A DNA stretch of 64,000 nt, taken from contig OZ005691.1 of NCBI GenBank assembly GCA_963930775.1, positions 5,763,000 to 5,826,999 on the forward strand, in the 5' to 3' direction. This document shows positions 36,805 to 50,000 of the stretch, one piece after another. The notes beneath the pieces were generated by a model. It did not search any database, was not told the DNA's origin, and saw only the letters and a list, made by a program, of their open reading frames with translations. The translations under genes and the position numbers were made by a program. The DNA comes from Cliona cf. orientalis. Its lineage: Eukaryota; Porifera; Demospongiae; Clionaida; Clionaidae. Every line of letters starts with the position of its first letter. The first letter of the stretch is position 1.

Positions 36805-37124
36805 TTACTGTTTTAGAATTGCGCTTAAACTATCGGCAACATCACCAAATGCAGCACGTCTGAGGCACTTGATGAGAGTGTCCCAGGTGCATGGTTGGAC
36901 TAGGTCATGTTCTCCATCCAGCCATCTCATAAACATCTCCTGACTGGGCCTGGCTCTCTCCACTCTCCCCCGACAGTCTTCCTCGATTATCATGATTCTA
37001 GACTGGTCAAAGCCGAGTGCTATTGCCAGGTCCTTCCAGTCTGGGGCCACTCTTTCAATGACTTGAATTTTCCTTCCATCAACACCTTCCAGCAACTGTA
37101 GCTCATGTAGTGTGGGCCGGTCAC
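36805..37124 (-). CDS. Intact Death-domain exon of the broken array copy
   Basis: A 320-bp exon after the acceptor AATCACAG (37125 and up) reads GDRPTLHELQLLEGVDGRK, then IERVAPDWKDLAIALGFDQ, EEDCRGRVERARPSQEMFMR, TWDTLIKCLRRAAFGDVADS and ends at a stop. Helix spacing and the W..LA..LG...I, W and L..AL/A motifs fit a Death-fold domain, about 105 residues. Death domains pair with other Death domains in apoptosis and innate-immune complexes. Its upstream partner exon (37495-38580) is damaged and lies between genes 2 and 1, so this exon may be orphaned or part of a shortened transcript. Confidence 0.75.
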
Positions 37125-37494
37125 CTGTGATTGAAGCCAAAAAAACTCATGATATAGCTATTGGCCCAGTTGGGTACAGTGCAGGAAGATTGCACGCAAG
37201 CCGACGCTACGAAAAAATGAATAAGATAAATACGTATGAATGATTGTAAAAGTCAGCATATAGGTGTAGCTAGCTACATAGCTTCCAGCACTGATATATA
37301 GATGTGGCAGAGTCTGATAGCATTAATTTTAATGTAAAACAGCATTCAACAGTGGTAGTGCTACACTCCACTATGCTCCAGTGACTTTCCTGGGAACGAT
37401 CATGAAGATCTTAGACTAATGGGATAAGCTTGCATACTAACAGTACTTTATAAGCAGTAGCACTTGTAAGAGAAGCTTATCTAACAGTACATAC

Positions 37495-38580
37495 GTGAGA
37501 TTAGCTCCAATGGATTTCTCTCAGCAAAGACACTGAACTGGTCTAGCTTCTTCCTAAAGTTCTTTTGTGTTTCCTCCTTTCCCATCCTGTCCCTCCACAG
37601 TTGGAACACCTGTAATAGCCCACGGGCACCCTCATGGGAAGTGCATGCGTCAGTTTCTTAAATTGCTCAAAAATAACGCAATATTCGGTCATACTCTTGC
37701 GTGAAAATCTGGTAGCAATGTCAGTCAAAACTTGATCCGTGATTTCTTGTGCTTTTGTGCCATCTATACTGAATCAGAAAAGCTGTTGAAGAAGAGGCTC
37801 TCCTAGGTAAACAAATCAAGCTCAACTTTCTTATTCTCATCGTTAATGGCAAACTTCTTTCCTTCTGTGTTGGTCGCTGCCACCTCAGTGATGCTGACAC
37901 CAGTCACCTTGCTGGGATCAAGAGGGTACACGGTGTCTTCAGGGAGAATGAGTGACTCTCGGACAAGAAACTTTGAACAGAACTCCTCCTTTGCACTGAT
38001 AACTGTGTTGATGACAGCAGTACACAGCCTCACTAGTTCCATCTTCTTGAGTTCAGAGCGAATGATAACCACAACCGGTCACAGATTGTTGATTTCAACA
38101 ATAGCTTCATCTCCAGATTGATATACCTAGCAGATCCCTGAGCGTAGCTGAGACATAGGTGATGACTTATCGTCAACCTAGAATGACTTCCCCAGCGATC
38201 AAGATGTTATCTAGGTTATGATATAGCTACCTGGTGATCGAATACAAAAACAGTAATTTTAGCTTCATCACACTGGAAGACAAAGTGTCTATAATAAGAC
38301 TTAAGACTACCAATGATCCCTCAGTGCTGTGGTTGTTAATGAACTCGAACCAATACTGAAGTGTTCTCTGATTAGCCCCTCTTCACCTTTCATATCAATG
38401 ACCAGGGCAACAATCGATAGAGAAGCTGTCATTGAATTCCGGAGGAGGACATCATGACCAGCGTAGGACTCTCGATGACCAGCGAACTTATATAAGGTCA
38501 CACATCCCAAAATGTTACCAGCTGTCCTTTGTCAACGTCTGTGACCTTAGACATTTGAAACATGAAGCGAACTAGTTACA
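37495..38580 (-). pseudogene. Internally deleted Ank-Roc-COR copy
   Basis: It resembles the gene 3 terminal exon but keeps only two pieces. A Roc part (38580-38150) has DFAGH changed to KFAGH and a frameshift after GLIRE. A COR C-terminal part (38110-37495) has further breaks near 37760 and 37680. About 1.2 kb of the middle is missing. The splice donor CTAATCTCAC/GT at 37495 is still intact, as in gene 3. Remnants of the gene 3 linker exons can be seen near 37285-37310 (GATGTGGCAGAGTCTGA) and 37200. Confidence 0.85.
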
Positions 38581-38788
38581 GTACAATTTGCACACTACAA
38601 CAAAATTTAATGAAGATTCTCTGAGGATAACTTCAAGAAAAAGTGAAATTCATCTTACATTCAATAACTATTATGAAATTACCAACAATAAATTTGTGTG
38701 CATGTGTAATGATGTATTGTAGAATTTACTGCTGGGCTGAATACAAGTAATTTACTATTCCACAAAGCATACAAAGGCAATTAAAAGT

Positions 38789-41027
38789 TTACTGCACACA
38801 GAGACTAAGCGGGTTTCTTCCAGCAAAAATACTAAATTGATCCAACTGTTTGCGAAGGTTGTATCGTGTTGCCTCTGCTCCCATCTCCTCCCTCCACAGC
38901 TGAAACACTCGCACTAGTCTATGAACATCCCCTGGGGGAGCACGATCCATGAGATTAGCAAGCCGAATCGGACAAGTCTTAAAGAGTTCAGTAATATAGT
39001 TGGTATTCTTATGCATACATTTAGCGATTTGGAAAAGAACTCCATCTTCTACAAGGACTTGTTCGTCTTCCTTGAATAGTTCATCGAAAATTGATTGTTC
39101 GAATCCAAGATATGGTTCATAGCAGAGTAGCCCATCCTTTAGATCGACCATTTGATTTTCACTGTCTAGCACACCAAGTTTATCTTCTATAACTGCTTGT
39201 GCTATTTTTTTCATAGTTACGATTCTCACATTGGCAAGATCTAAGGGATAGCTGATAGCACCTTGGGGATGCAGGAATGATTCCTTAACTGTAACTTTTG
39301 GACACAGTTCCTTCTTTGTGTCAAGAACTCTCTTAATAATCTGTGAGCGTACAAAAGTTAGTCTCGTTTGGGATTCTATTTGTTTCAGTGATCTTGTTAA
39401 GACAATGACACTTTTCTGGTTGATTACTTCGACAAAGATTTCAAGTCCTGATGTATCCGACCAACAGATTCCACATTTCCACACATAGCAATTCCTCTCA
39501 AGCACTGATTCATCGGAATCAGAGGATACCTTTTCAGATGCAACAAACGCCAGGCTGTATGCTAATCGAAGAAGAAGAACTTGAAGAAAGCGTGGACTGA
39601 GAAACTGTCCACGCTTGATGCACTGTAGAAGCCATCCACTATGATAACCAAACTGACTGTTAGCCTGCCACACCTTGGGAGGGACATTCAGATCCACAAG
39701 ACCAGGAAAGAAAAGAAATTTCTCATCTGAACGAGAAGAATCTGTTTTAGCCTGCAGCAGTGCAAGAATCTCGGGGTCTATTATTTCATGACAAAATTCT
39801 AGATGGCACAAGAACTGGCACATCATGTCACGGTCAAGCCCAGGAAAGAGAGAAGCAAGTACCGATAGTGGGACCACTCCAGTGCTGGTGGAGATATTTT
39901 GATGCTCCTTGAACCCCTCAGGGGCAAAGATGACTCCATTGACTTGGGAGAGGAGGATGCTCTTATTGAACACAATCCAACTGTTGTCTAAACATTCAAT
40001 ACTCTTCATGAAGAGAATATCGCCTCGTTTATTTAACATATCGCAAACTTCAATCAGATTGGTAGATTTCAAACAGTGAAGGTAAGCATATTCATACAAT
40101 TGAGCACTGCTCGCCATTTTAGTTGCTGCTATGCTGAATCTCACAGCTGGCTGATCTCGATATTTGTCAAATAAAAACAACAGAAAGCAGCGGTGTGCAA
40201 TGGCTATTGTCTCAGAGCTTCTCAATGCCTTACAGCTTTGCACAAGAATTGAACGAAGTTGGGATATGGACGATGACTCGGCATATCGGCAGTCAAGCAT
40301 TACTTGCCCAATAATTGAAATATTATCAAGAGTGTGATGGCTAGTGATAAGTCGTAGGAATTGCGCCTTCAGATTTTTTTCACCAAAACTCAGGGAATCA
40401 GTATGGCTTCCGAGGATTACAAGATGCAATTCAAATCTTCCCTCAGTGCTGTGGTTGTTAATGAACTCAAACCAATACTGAAGTGTTTCTCTGATTAGCC
40501 CCTTTTCACCTCTCATATCAATGACCAGGACAATAATCGACGGAGAAGCTGTCATTGAATTCCGGAGGAGGGCATCATGACCAGCATAGAACTCTCGATG
40601 ACCAGCAAAGTCATATAAAATTACACGTCCCAATGCTTTACTTTCAATGTCATAGGGAATAATACCAGCTGTTCTTTCATCAACGTCTGTGACCTTGGTG
40701 AATCTATGCTTGATGCGAGAAAATCTTGCACCCTCAGTCTGGAGTGATTTAACTAGTGTACTCTTCCCTGCTCCTGAGTTACCGAGCACAAACATCTTGA
40801 CTGCCATGTCAGCAGGCTGATTCTCAAAGTGCTCAGGGAAGCACTTGCACGTGTTACTCTCATTAGGTGTTGCTCCAAACTTGAGAAGAAGACGGAGATG
40901 TTCAGGCTCGCTTGCCAAGTCTAGTGGTGTTTTGCCATCATGTGTAGCACAGTTAGGATCACAATGGCCGTGTTCAAGGAGACAGGCAATGATAGCAGCT
41001 ACTGCTTCTTTACTAAAGCTCCAACTC
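38789..41027 (-). CDS. Gene 2 terminal exon: ankyrin end, Roc GTPase and COR
   Basis: A 2239-bp exon from the ATCTGTAG acceptor to the stop. It is collinear with gene 1 throughout. It has an extra SSDSDES-type acidic insertion in the COR part (about 39500-39530) where gene 1 has a short gap. All GTPase motifs are intact (GNSGAGKS, DFAGHREFYAGHD, GSHTD). Confidence 0.93.
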
Positions 41028-44000
41028 CTACAGATGTAACCATATTAATTATTACTCCGAGGTGGGAACGCAATAATAATATACCATTTTTATTTGACCT
41101 CTGCAGTTGCATGTATGTGCTATAATTAAAATCTTTGATAAATTTTGCTAATAATTATTATGGCTGCATCAGATTCTATGTATGTATGTATGCATGTAAG
41201 TACGTATGAATATCACGCTTCTGGAATGTAATAGTGGACACCATGCACTTTTGGCTGGCTAGTGCTGCGGCACTGCAGCTGGACAAAGCGTAAGCACAAG
41301 GAAGGAGTGGATGAAAGAAAAATGATTTAGCGCATGAAAGAAAGAGGAGACAGAGAATATCAGTTCACAGTTCAATTTTTGTCGATGCGTGCGATCACAG
41401 CCATTACATACTGTACAATTATACTTATTTCATGGGTCTAATTGCTGTGGATAGTGCAAAAATTGCGAAACTTGGATCCCTCAAAAAATTTTCCACTATA
41501 CAGTATCATAATCGTTGGTAAAAATATAACTGGGAAGAAAAGATGTACTTGACTGGATTAACATATACATGTAGGTGATTGGTACTATGTACCAGATGTA
41601 CATGTACATAATATACCGTAAAGTCTGGTTAATAAGCGCACATGCTTATTAAGCGCATATTTTTTAATAAGCACATGCTTCCTTCCTGTTATTAAGTATT
41701 GTCTAATAAGCGCATGCGCCCAATATTAAAAGACAACAGTAATAGTCATCGTTCGATCAAGAGTGTTCCATGCTCTACATGGCTAGAACTAATTTACCAA
41801 CCTATTTTCGGATAGCCAGCTGCATGAGATTGACTATACGCAACACTTCGATGTTCCACTGAGACGGGTTCAGACTCTTGACCTCTGCCTTGACCGAAGC
41901 GAGCGCCAAAGAAATCGGCTATTTTTCCACGGTTTTCTTCCAGGGATGGCTCCCGATCATTCTCCCATGAGCTATTGCAGAGCTTAGACTAAGCCTTAGT
42001 CCAAGAAATGCTGTATTCATAACTTGCTAGCTTTGTCATCGAGCGCTCGAACGTGCTGGCAGTGGGCGGGGCCAAAACTTCACTCTCTATTAAGCGCACA
42101 TCGTCTAATAGGTGCATATTTCCTTACCACCGAGAGTGATAAGCGCATGCGCTTATTAATCAGACTTTACGGTAATTATTATATACTTACCAAACACTAG
42201 CTCATATAATTATACATGCACATTGCGAACGATTTGTATCAGGGTCTTCCTTTCGGAAATTCCTTCCCCCTGAGAGCCAAGATTTTAATATCTAGTATAA
42301 TAAGTATATATAGGCTATATCACGAGGTAGAGGTCTCTATGAGATTTACACACCGAGGGCCATAGGCCTGAGGCTGCATGTGTAAATCGCGTGGAGACCA
42401 ATACCGAGTGATATAACCAATTTATATGATGGGCTACGTGGCCCTGACAACGCATTCTGGGCCTAGCAACTAGCTAGTCTAAGTGTGTTGGCCATAAAAG
42501 GCTCAAGTGCGTACCTGGCAACCCAGCATCCGCATTCAAACAATCGTCAATCCCGCCGCCAACACAGAAGACAACAGTAGCTTGTTCAACTATTTCTCAG
42601 TGCCACCTTGCGATTATAATTAGGGTTCTATCTGGTTTGGGGTGGAAGGGGGCGTGATACTTTCACGCACAGTCCCCTCCACCAAACCATTAATAGGTAT
42701 TTGTGAGTTTAGGTGTAACATAGTATACTCATTGACGTTAATTTAGAGGAATGCTGTTTACATGTATTATCATAGCACCGAAATAGTATACATTCCCCAT
42801 CTTCTCCCTCTCTCTTTTTCTCTTGCTACTCTACTTTTAGGGAAGAAACGGGGGGGGGGGGGGGGCTCAGAAAATAGATAGAACCCTGATAATACTGTCA
42901 CTCGGGGCTGTTTTCAGCTTTAATACTGGCAGGACATCATATCAGCTAGCTTCTGCGACTTGCTGGCTTGGCAAAAAACAGTCGATCGCTCCGCCCAAGT
43001 AATTAATATAAGACCTGCACACTAATTTCAGAGCATAGCACACCATAGCAGTTAAGTTTGAACTGCATTCTGAGGATGCTATAACTAGCCTAATGAGACA
43101 CATAGCTGTAATAACCTGAAGGCCAACTTATTCACCTCCCCGGGAGGTGTGGATGTGATTTATAAGCAATCTGATTAGATTAAATTTATAACCATGGTAT
43201 AAATAATGGTTAGAGACCGAGTCCAAGGTCTCTACGCATTTTAAGAGACAATTGGACGAGGTCTCTAAGTGATTTAGAATATAGCAACTGTAACCATGAC
43301 ACTTAGCACTGGGGACTAGGCTACTGGTGCACTGTGCATCTTTCTTTGCCCTTGGCAGCCCAATTTAATAGACCTACCACTCTATAAGTGAAGTGAGAGG
43401 TCTCTAAGTGAAATAATGGACCTCCAACTGACCAATCAGATTGCTGTATTGTTACAACTATATTCTAACTGTAGTTATACTGCTTCATCCTTAAGCACTA
43501 TTATGCAAAAGCCTCGGCACATTTCAACAATCAGTTGGTATAATATTGCAGTCATGAAGGAGCTGAGAGGGGCTAGGCACCAGGTTAGTCATGAAGTCAA
43601 AGTTTACAATTACAAGAATATGCACTGAACACGTGGAAATACTATCCAGATTTCATTAGAGATCACTTACTCGCAAGCAAGATGAAGTGGAGTTCGCCTA
43701 CTGTTATCAGTACATCCAGCAGAACATCCCTGTACTTCTACAAGATATTTCACAATCTCTAGTTCACCATCCCTACATGGATAAAAATTGTAGAAAAATT
43801 AAAATTAATTTATATGCTCAATGATGAAAATATATGGTACATAACTACTGAAAATTGGCCAGAAACCAAGCAAGGCAGCTTCATGGCTGCTCAAACTCTA
43901 ATACAGGCTGCAAACTCAGCAAATTTAATCGTACAGGTGGACAGTGACCTGTGCATGTGTTGCACAGTTATTACAGAAGGCCAGTCTTCGCAGATGTGTG

Positions 44001-47000
44001 CGATCATGCCCATTACACAGTAGAAGGCACAAAAACGGTGACGTTTCTGTTCCGTCTAAATGGAATACGTCCCATGCCATTCACCCTGTTTCGCATGCTC
44101 AAGTGATTCAATTAACACGTTGGGCGTGTCTTACCAGCGTGTTGAGAACCAGAGCTAGCTCATTCGCTCATGGACCTAGAATTGATGCTTTTACACTGCT
44201 ACTGTCTTCTAAACTTCCCTGGGACACTGTACTGCTACCGCTCTTCTAACTTGAGTGTATTTTGCAATCGCCGCTCGACTGTGAGCAATTTTCGCTATCG
44301 TCTATCGATCGACCTTGGATCACTGATTGATTCAAATCGCCTCTAAAACTAGCAGATCGACTGAAATAGTACTCCTTTCGGCTTTCTTGGACTCCTCTGG
44401 TGTGTAGTTCGAGCTAGATACGGTTGATCGCATCATTCGTTGCCTGCTCCGCCTCCCATTCCATTCCCGTTCTTCTGTTGAATGAAATGGGGAAGTGTTT
44501 TCGCTTAAACGGAACTGGACGGGACGGAAACATCACCGTTTTTATGCCTCCTACTGCACACTGTATAATCATGGGTATATTATCATGGCACCGCAAGAAC
44601 CTGGGCATATATGGCTTAGCGGTCGCCCAGGCTCCCAGGCTAGTCATGAAGTCAGAGTTTACAATCACAAGAATGTGCTTCGAACATGTGGAAACTCTAT
44701 CCAGACTTCTATTGGAGAGCACTTACTCGCAAGCAAGATGAAGTGGAATTCGCCCACTGTTATCAGCACATCCAGCAGAACATCTCTGTACTTCTACAAG
44801 ATACTTTACAATCTCTAGTTCACCACCTCTACATGGTGTATAAAAATTGATTTATGAACTTTCAATGATGAATACATGTACATATACATGTATACATAAC
44901 TACAGGAAATTGGCCAGAAACCGAGCAAGGCAGCTTCATGGCTGCCCAAACTCCAATACAGGCTGCATACTCAGCAAATTTAATCGTACAGGTGGACAGT
45001 GATCTGTGCATGTGTTGTACAGTTTTTGCAGAAGGCCAGTCTTCGCAGATGCATGCGATCATGCCCATTATACACTGTATAATCGTGCTTGTAATATATC
45101 ATGGCACTGCAAGAACCTGGGCATATATGGCTTAAGGGTTGCTCAGACTCCCAGGCTAGTAGTCATGAAGTCAGAGTTTACGATCACAAGAATGTGCACT
45201 ACGTAAACACGTAACACATGGAAATTCTATCCAGATATCTGTTAGAGAGCACTTACTCGCAAGCGAGATGAAGTGGAGTTCGCCCACTATTATCAGTACA
45301 TCCAGCAGAACATCCCTGTACTCCTATGAGATACTTCACAATCTCTAGTTTGCCATTCCTATATGGATAAAAGTGTGGAAAAATTAATTTATTTGCACTC
45401 TCAATGATGAATACATGTGTACATAACCACTGGAAATTGGCCAGAAATCAGTCAAGGCAGCTTCATAGCTGCCCAAACTGCTCAAGTCACAATACAGACT
45501 GCATACTCAGCAAATTTAGGTGGACAGTGATCTGTGCATGTCTTGTACAGTTTACATAACATTCACTTAGGGCTACAATCTTCACTCTCCACAATCCACC
45601 CTATTGAGGTTTGTGGTATACAACAATGTTATGGCAACCACATGAGTGATGTCAAGTACAATGCTCAGTGATATAGTAATTATGCTCGAGCTTCAAGCAT
45701 TCAAGTGATAATAGTAATAATGTATACTCTAGTCCCATTTATACTACAGTATATTAGAAGTAAAAAAAAGGTGACATTCTCATTCTGTTACACCCAAAAG
45801 TACATGTAAAATGGATATTCCTGTATACAACAATGGGAATGGGATCAGGGGCGGATACAGGGGGAGGGCTAAGGGGGCTGTAGCCCTCCCCCTCAACCCC
45901 AAATGTAGGCCGTATTTACATGATATAAAACTGAACTGTAGCCCCCCTCTAGCCCCCAACCTTAGACTTACCATGAAACTGACAATGAAAATGCACCAAA
46001 AACGTTGAAAATTAGCCTTACTGCAGCCGTTTGTGTTCGTTTACGCCCGTTTTTGTGGGCGTGGTCATTGAAAGTGGGCGTGGCCTGATTTTTCCGCGCG
46101 CTTTGCGCGCGATTCTAGCCCCCTCCCTCACAAATGCTTGTATCCGCCCCTGGGGATGGGTGGATAATCACACACACTACACATCCCTACACTTGCTTTT
46201 TGAGTAGGTGCAGGAATTAACCGACCAGGCAGGAATGCGACGATCAAAGCTGATTATCCCCCACCCCCTACAAGCATATTGAATTTCTCGATCCCACATG
46301 CATATAATATTCAAATTAAGGATAGCACCAATGGATCACGATCAATAGGCGCATGATAATCGTAGGGATGTATAGTGTGTGTGATGATCCCTAATCTTGT
46401 TCATGTACTTTTTGACCTGCCATCCCTACTTCATCCTTCAACTTTTTTATACTTGTGCATTATGCATTAAGTAGGCACTGTCCATAGGCGTGGTTACGAT
46501 GGCTAACAAACAGACATCATTCGTGATGCTCATGGATCATATCACTCCATTCGAGGCACACTAAAGTTTATCGCCAAATCCAAATAATTTGTTGTGATAA
46601 TGTCGCTCAGGTGCATTTTGTGCTAAAGACAATGACAACGATGAGGACACAATCGACTACATGCATTTTACCTCCTTGCACATGTGCATGGGGTAATAAC
46701 TAGCGTACCAGCTGTAGCTTATGTTTTATTGGCTTTGGATTTGAATATGTTCATTTTACAGTCAGAGAGGGGGTAGCCTTGTACCCAGTAAAAGCTGGGA
46801 ATTTGCATTTTTTGTGCTTATTGTTCGTAAACATGAACCTTGACCTCAGAAATATGCCTATTATTATTTTATTGGCAGCATTTCAGGCTAAAGACGCCTG
46901 TTGTGGCCAATTTACCTACCACACGCAAGCAGCATCAACAGAAGAACAATAAAGAAGCTATGAGAAGGACCTCTACTAATGTTTAGTAAGTTTTTTGATG

Positions 47001-50000
47001 AACTAGAGCTCTATAGAGCACATACCCCGCGCGCGCTGCAGCGTCGGATGTCAGGGCATATCAATGGTCAGAGAGCTCGATGATGCGAGCAGCCTGTTGA
47101 CGACCTTTACCTACATATGGTGCCAGGTTGTGAGCATGAGCAGAGAGCACATAGTGGGCAGTGTCCATAGGCGTGGCCAACAAAATGCAGCATTTGCAAC
47201 GCTCGTGGGACTTGCCAAACGATTTGAAGCATACTGAAGCCAGTTTTTCGGCGATATTGACGGATACATTGTATTTACGAGTCGCTCAGATGCCTAGATC
47301 TCCAGATCTGGTGATTTTTGTGCTAACAGACAACAACGACGACGACAGACAAAACCGATTACATTACCCCTTGCGCATGCGCGCAGGGTAATAATCTGAA
47401 GCATCGACACCGAGGCAGTTGTCCAACAGCAGTGAAGGGAGTTTGTCAGATCTCTGAAGTTTAAGGTTTGTTTAAAATCAAATGAGAGTCTGCCATACCA
47501 CCTTCTTTAGAAATATCGAGTCCCTAGGCTTCGGATGCTCAGTATACCATGTCTGAATGCATCCGACCATGTGGTAGCAACAATATTCGGTGAATATTAC
47601 TAGACAATGTTCCACAAACTTTTGCACATGTGCATACAGTGTGTACCACCTCCTCCTAAATGGCCTGGGTACGAGACTAAGGGGAAGGGGACTTATATGC
47701 AAGATAAAACTACCTGTATGGGGACTTGAGCTAAAATTGCAGGGGATCTTATATAAATGCGTGAGGGGCGTATTTGCAGGAATCTACATTATGGTATTAT
47801 TCTTCAATGGCAATATTCAAGTGAGTGTGCATGGGGTATGTGCTCTAGAGTGCACCAGTTACGTGTAAGTCTGCCCAGTGGCCCCACATATCATACAATC
47901 ATTGGTGAGAGTGTTTGCTAGCTACATGTAGATACAGACCAAAAATGCCAGTCATTTACAGTTTAAAAGCTTAAGTAACCATATTAGCTGCAATGACCTT
48001 GACCAGCACGTATATGTAAGCTTGCATGATTAGGGTATATTCAATGCAGAGCGAGAACTCACCTACACGCATGATGAAGTGGAGTTTGCCCAGTGCCATC
48101 AGTGCATCTAGCAGAACATCCCTGTGCCTCTATAAGATACTTCACCATCTCTAGGTGGCCACACCTATGGATAATAAGACCGAACACAAGTCATTTAGAG
48201 TATTGTATTGTATATTGATACCTTAAGGTGACTATTTTTTACGGATATTAATGTTTAATGTTTAATATTTTTGTAGATTGGACCAAAAATGCAAAGTTTT
48301 GTATCCGCTAATATTAGCTATATGCACTATAGAACATTCCATTATGTCGACCCTGTACCATCTCCTCATACAAATTGCAAATTTCAGTATTTGCAATCGT
48401 ATTTCAAGCCAAACCTGCAGAAAAATGTACCTGCAAATAATTACCACCCTAAGGTATGTCAAGTTGCAATTATTGTGATGATTAATAAACAGAAATGAAT
48501 ATTTTTTAGTGTGCATCCTTCATACACTATAGGAAATACAACCCTGTATGATTCAAGCATGTGATCATTAATTTTTATGTGTAACATACTCCAGTAACAG
48601 TGAGCTGATTAGAATGGTCACCATCTATCAGAAGATCTCAGAAGTACAGGGCCGTCGGAAACAAATCCTTTGTGGTGAGGCGCATGTGCAGTATAGTACT
48701 ATACTACTGTTACTCAATGTTCAAGTGCCTGAGTATGCATGGGGTGTGTGCCATAGAGAGCTCTAGTTATGTGTACATGTAAGTCGGCACAGTGGTCCCA
48801 CCTATCTATCATATAATCATTGGTGTGAATGTATATAATATGCTAGCTACATGTACATTGTAGATCATAGACCAATCATTTACCAAGTACATAACATTGC
48901 ACATCAAAATTCAAAAGCTCAAGCAGCCATACTAGGTGAATGCACAGACTTTAATGACCTTGACCAACACGTAATACTATATGTACATGATTAGGGTATT
49001 CATTATGGAGAGAGAACTCACCCACAAGCAAAATAAAGTGGGGTTCGTCCCTCATCATCAGTGCATCCAGTGGAACAATCCTGTACCTCTATAAGATACT
49101 TCACCACCTCTAGGTGGCCCTGCCTAACAATGTGTGTGGGGAGGGAAGAATAAATTTTCATGATGCTAACTTACAAAAATGGACCACCAAAGTATCAATG
49201 CTTACATTTTTATACCATAAACATAGTACATGCTATCGAATATCATCCGTACCATCATCATATGTGCGTGTTGTGATAGAAGAGGTGTTCAAATGCATGC
49301 CATGGAGTGCCATGTCGGAATTGCCCCATCAGCAGATTTTCGACCGGGGCGACCATTTCCATCTTTTACAACAAAGAGCTGTGCGTTCGGCAACAATTGT
49401 TGGGCCGTGATGGACAGTGAGTGATTGCTGTATCCTATAGCATAGGCATCGTGGGTGCTGTCCATTTGTGGGAGGTAGCAGACCCGAAAAATCAAAATTT
49501 GGGTCAGAATTGCCCCGCTTTACCTTATAGTAGGTGTACTGTCCATATTTTCTGACTACTGACTCTATTAAAGACAATCGTTCCATTCATGGGGCAGAGT
49601 CCAATTTCACAAAGCGATCACACCCAATTTTATTGATCACGCCCATCATATTATTGGGTGTGTATTATTCAGTAGCTACTGATGAACTAGCTAGCGATTT
49701 TGAAGTTTTAGCATAGCGTTTTTATCAAGCTTCAAAATCGCTAGCTAGTTCATCAGTAGCTGCTGAATAATATGCATATCCAATAATATGATGGGTGTGA
49801 TCAATAAGACTGGGTGTGGTCGCTTTATGAAATTGGGCCCCGCCCCATAAACGGAGAGTAAGTATCCAGAGAATATGGACGGTAGCTACTAAGTGTTCAA
49901 TAGCTACAACTTACTAGTATAATATCTAATTGTTGCGTACTCTGGCTCTTGGTTTTGACCGTCACCGGACATAGTGTCGCTAGCAACACCCTTCATGCCA

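Larger units (their letters stand above)
43540..45560. repeat. Tandem triplication of ankyrin exon plus flanking intron
   Basis: Three units (about 43540-44017, 44600-45080 and 45090-45560) each carry CCAGGCTAGTCATGAAGTCA-like DNA (variant in the first), a 102-bp ankyrin exon, and intronic AAATTGGCCAGAAACC, GCTTCATGGCTGC and GGTGGACAGTGA blocks in the same order. The exon duplicated with its introns. An older relative of the intron block lies at about 19990-20110 in gene 1. Confidence 0.85.

Noticed and set aside
44414..44818. ORFs of over 100 codons on both strands
   Set aside because: They run across the terminal repeat of the 44018-44556 element and the ankyrin exon in the wrong frame, so they are shadows.
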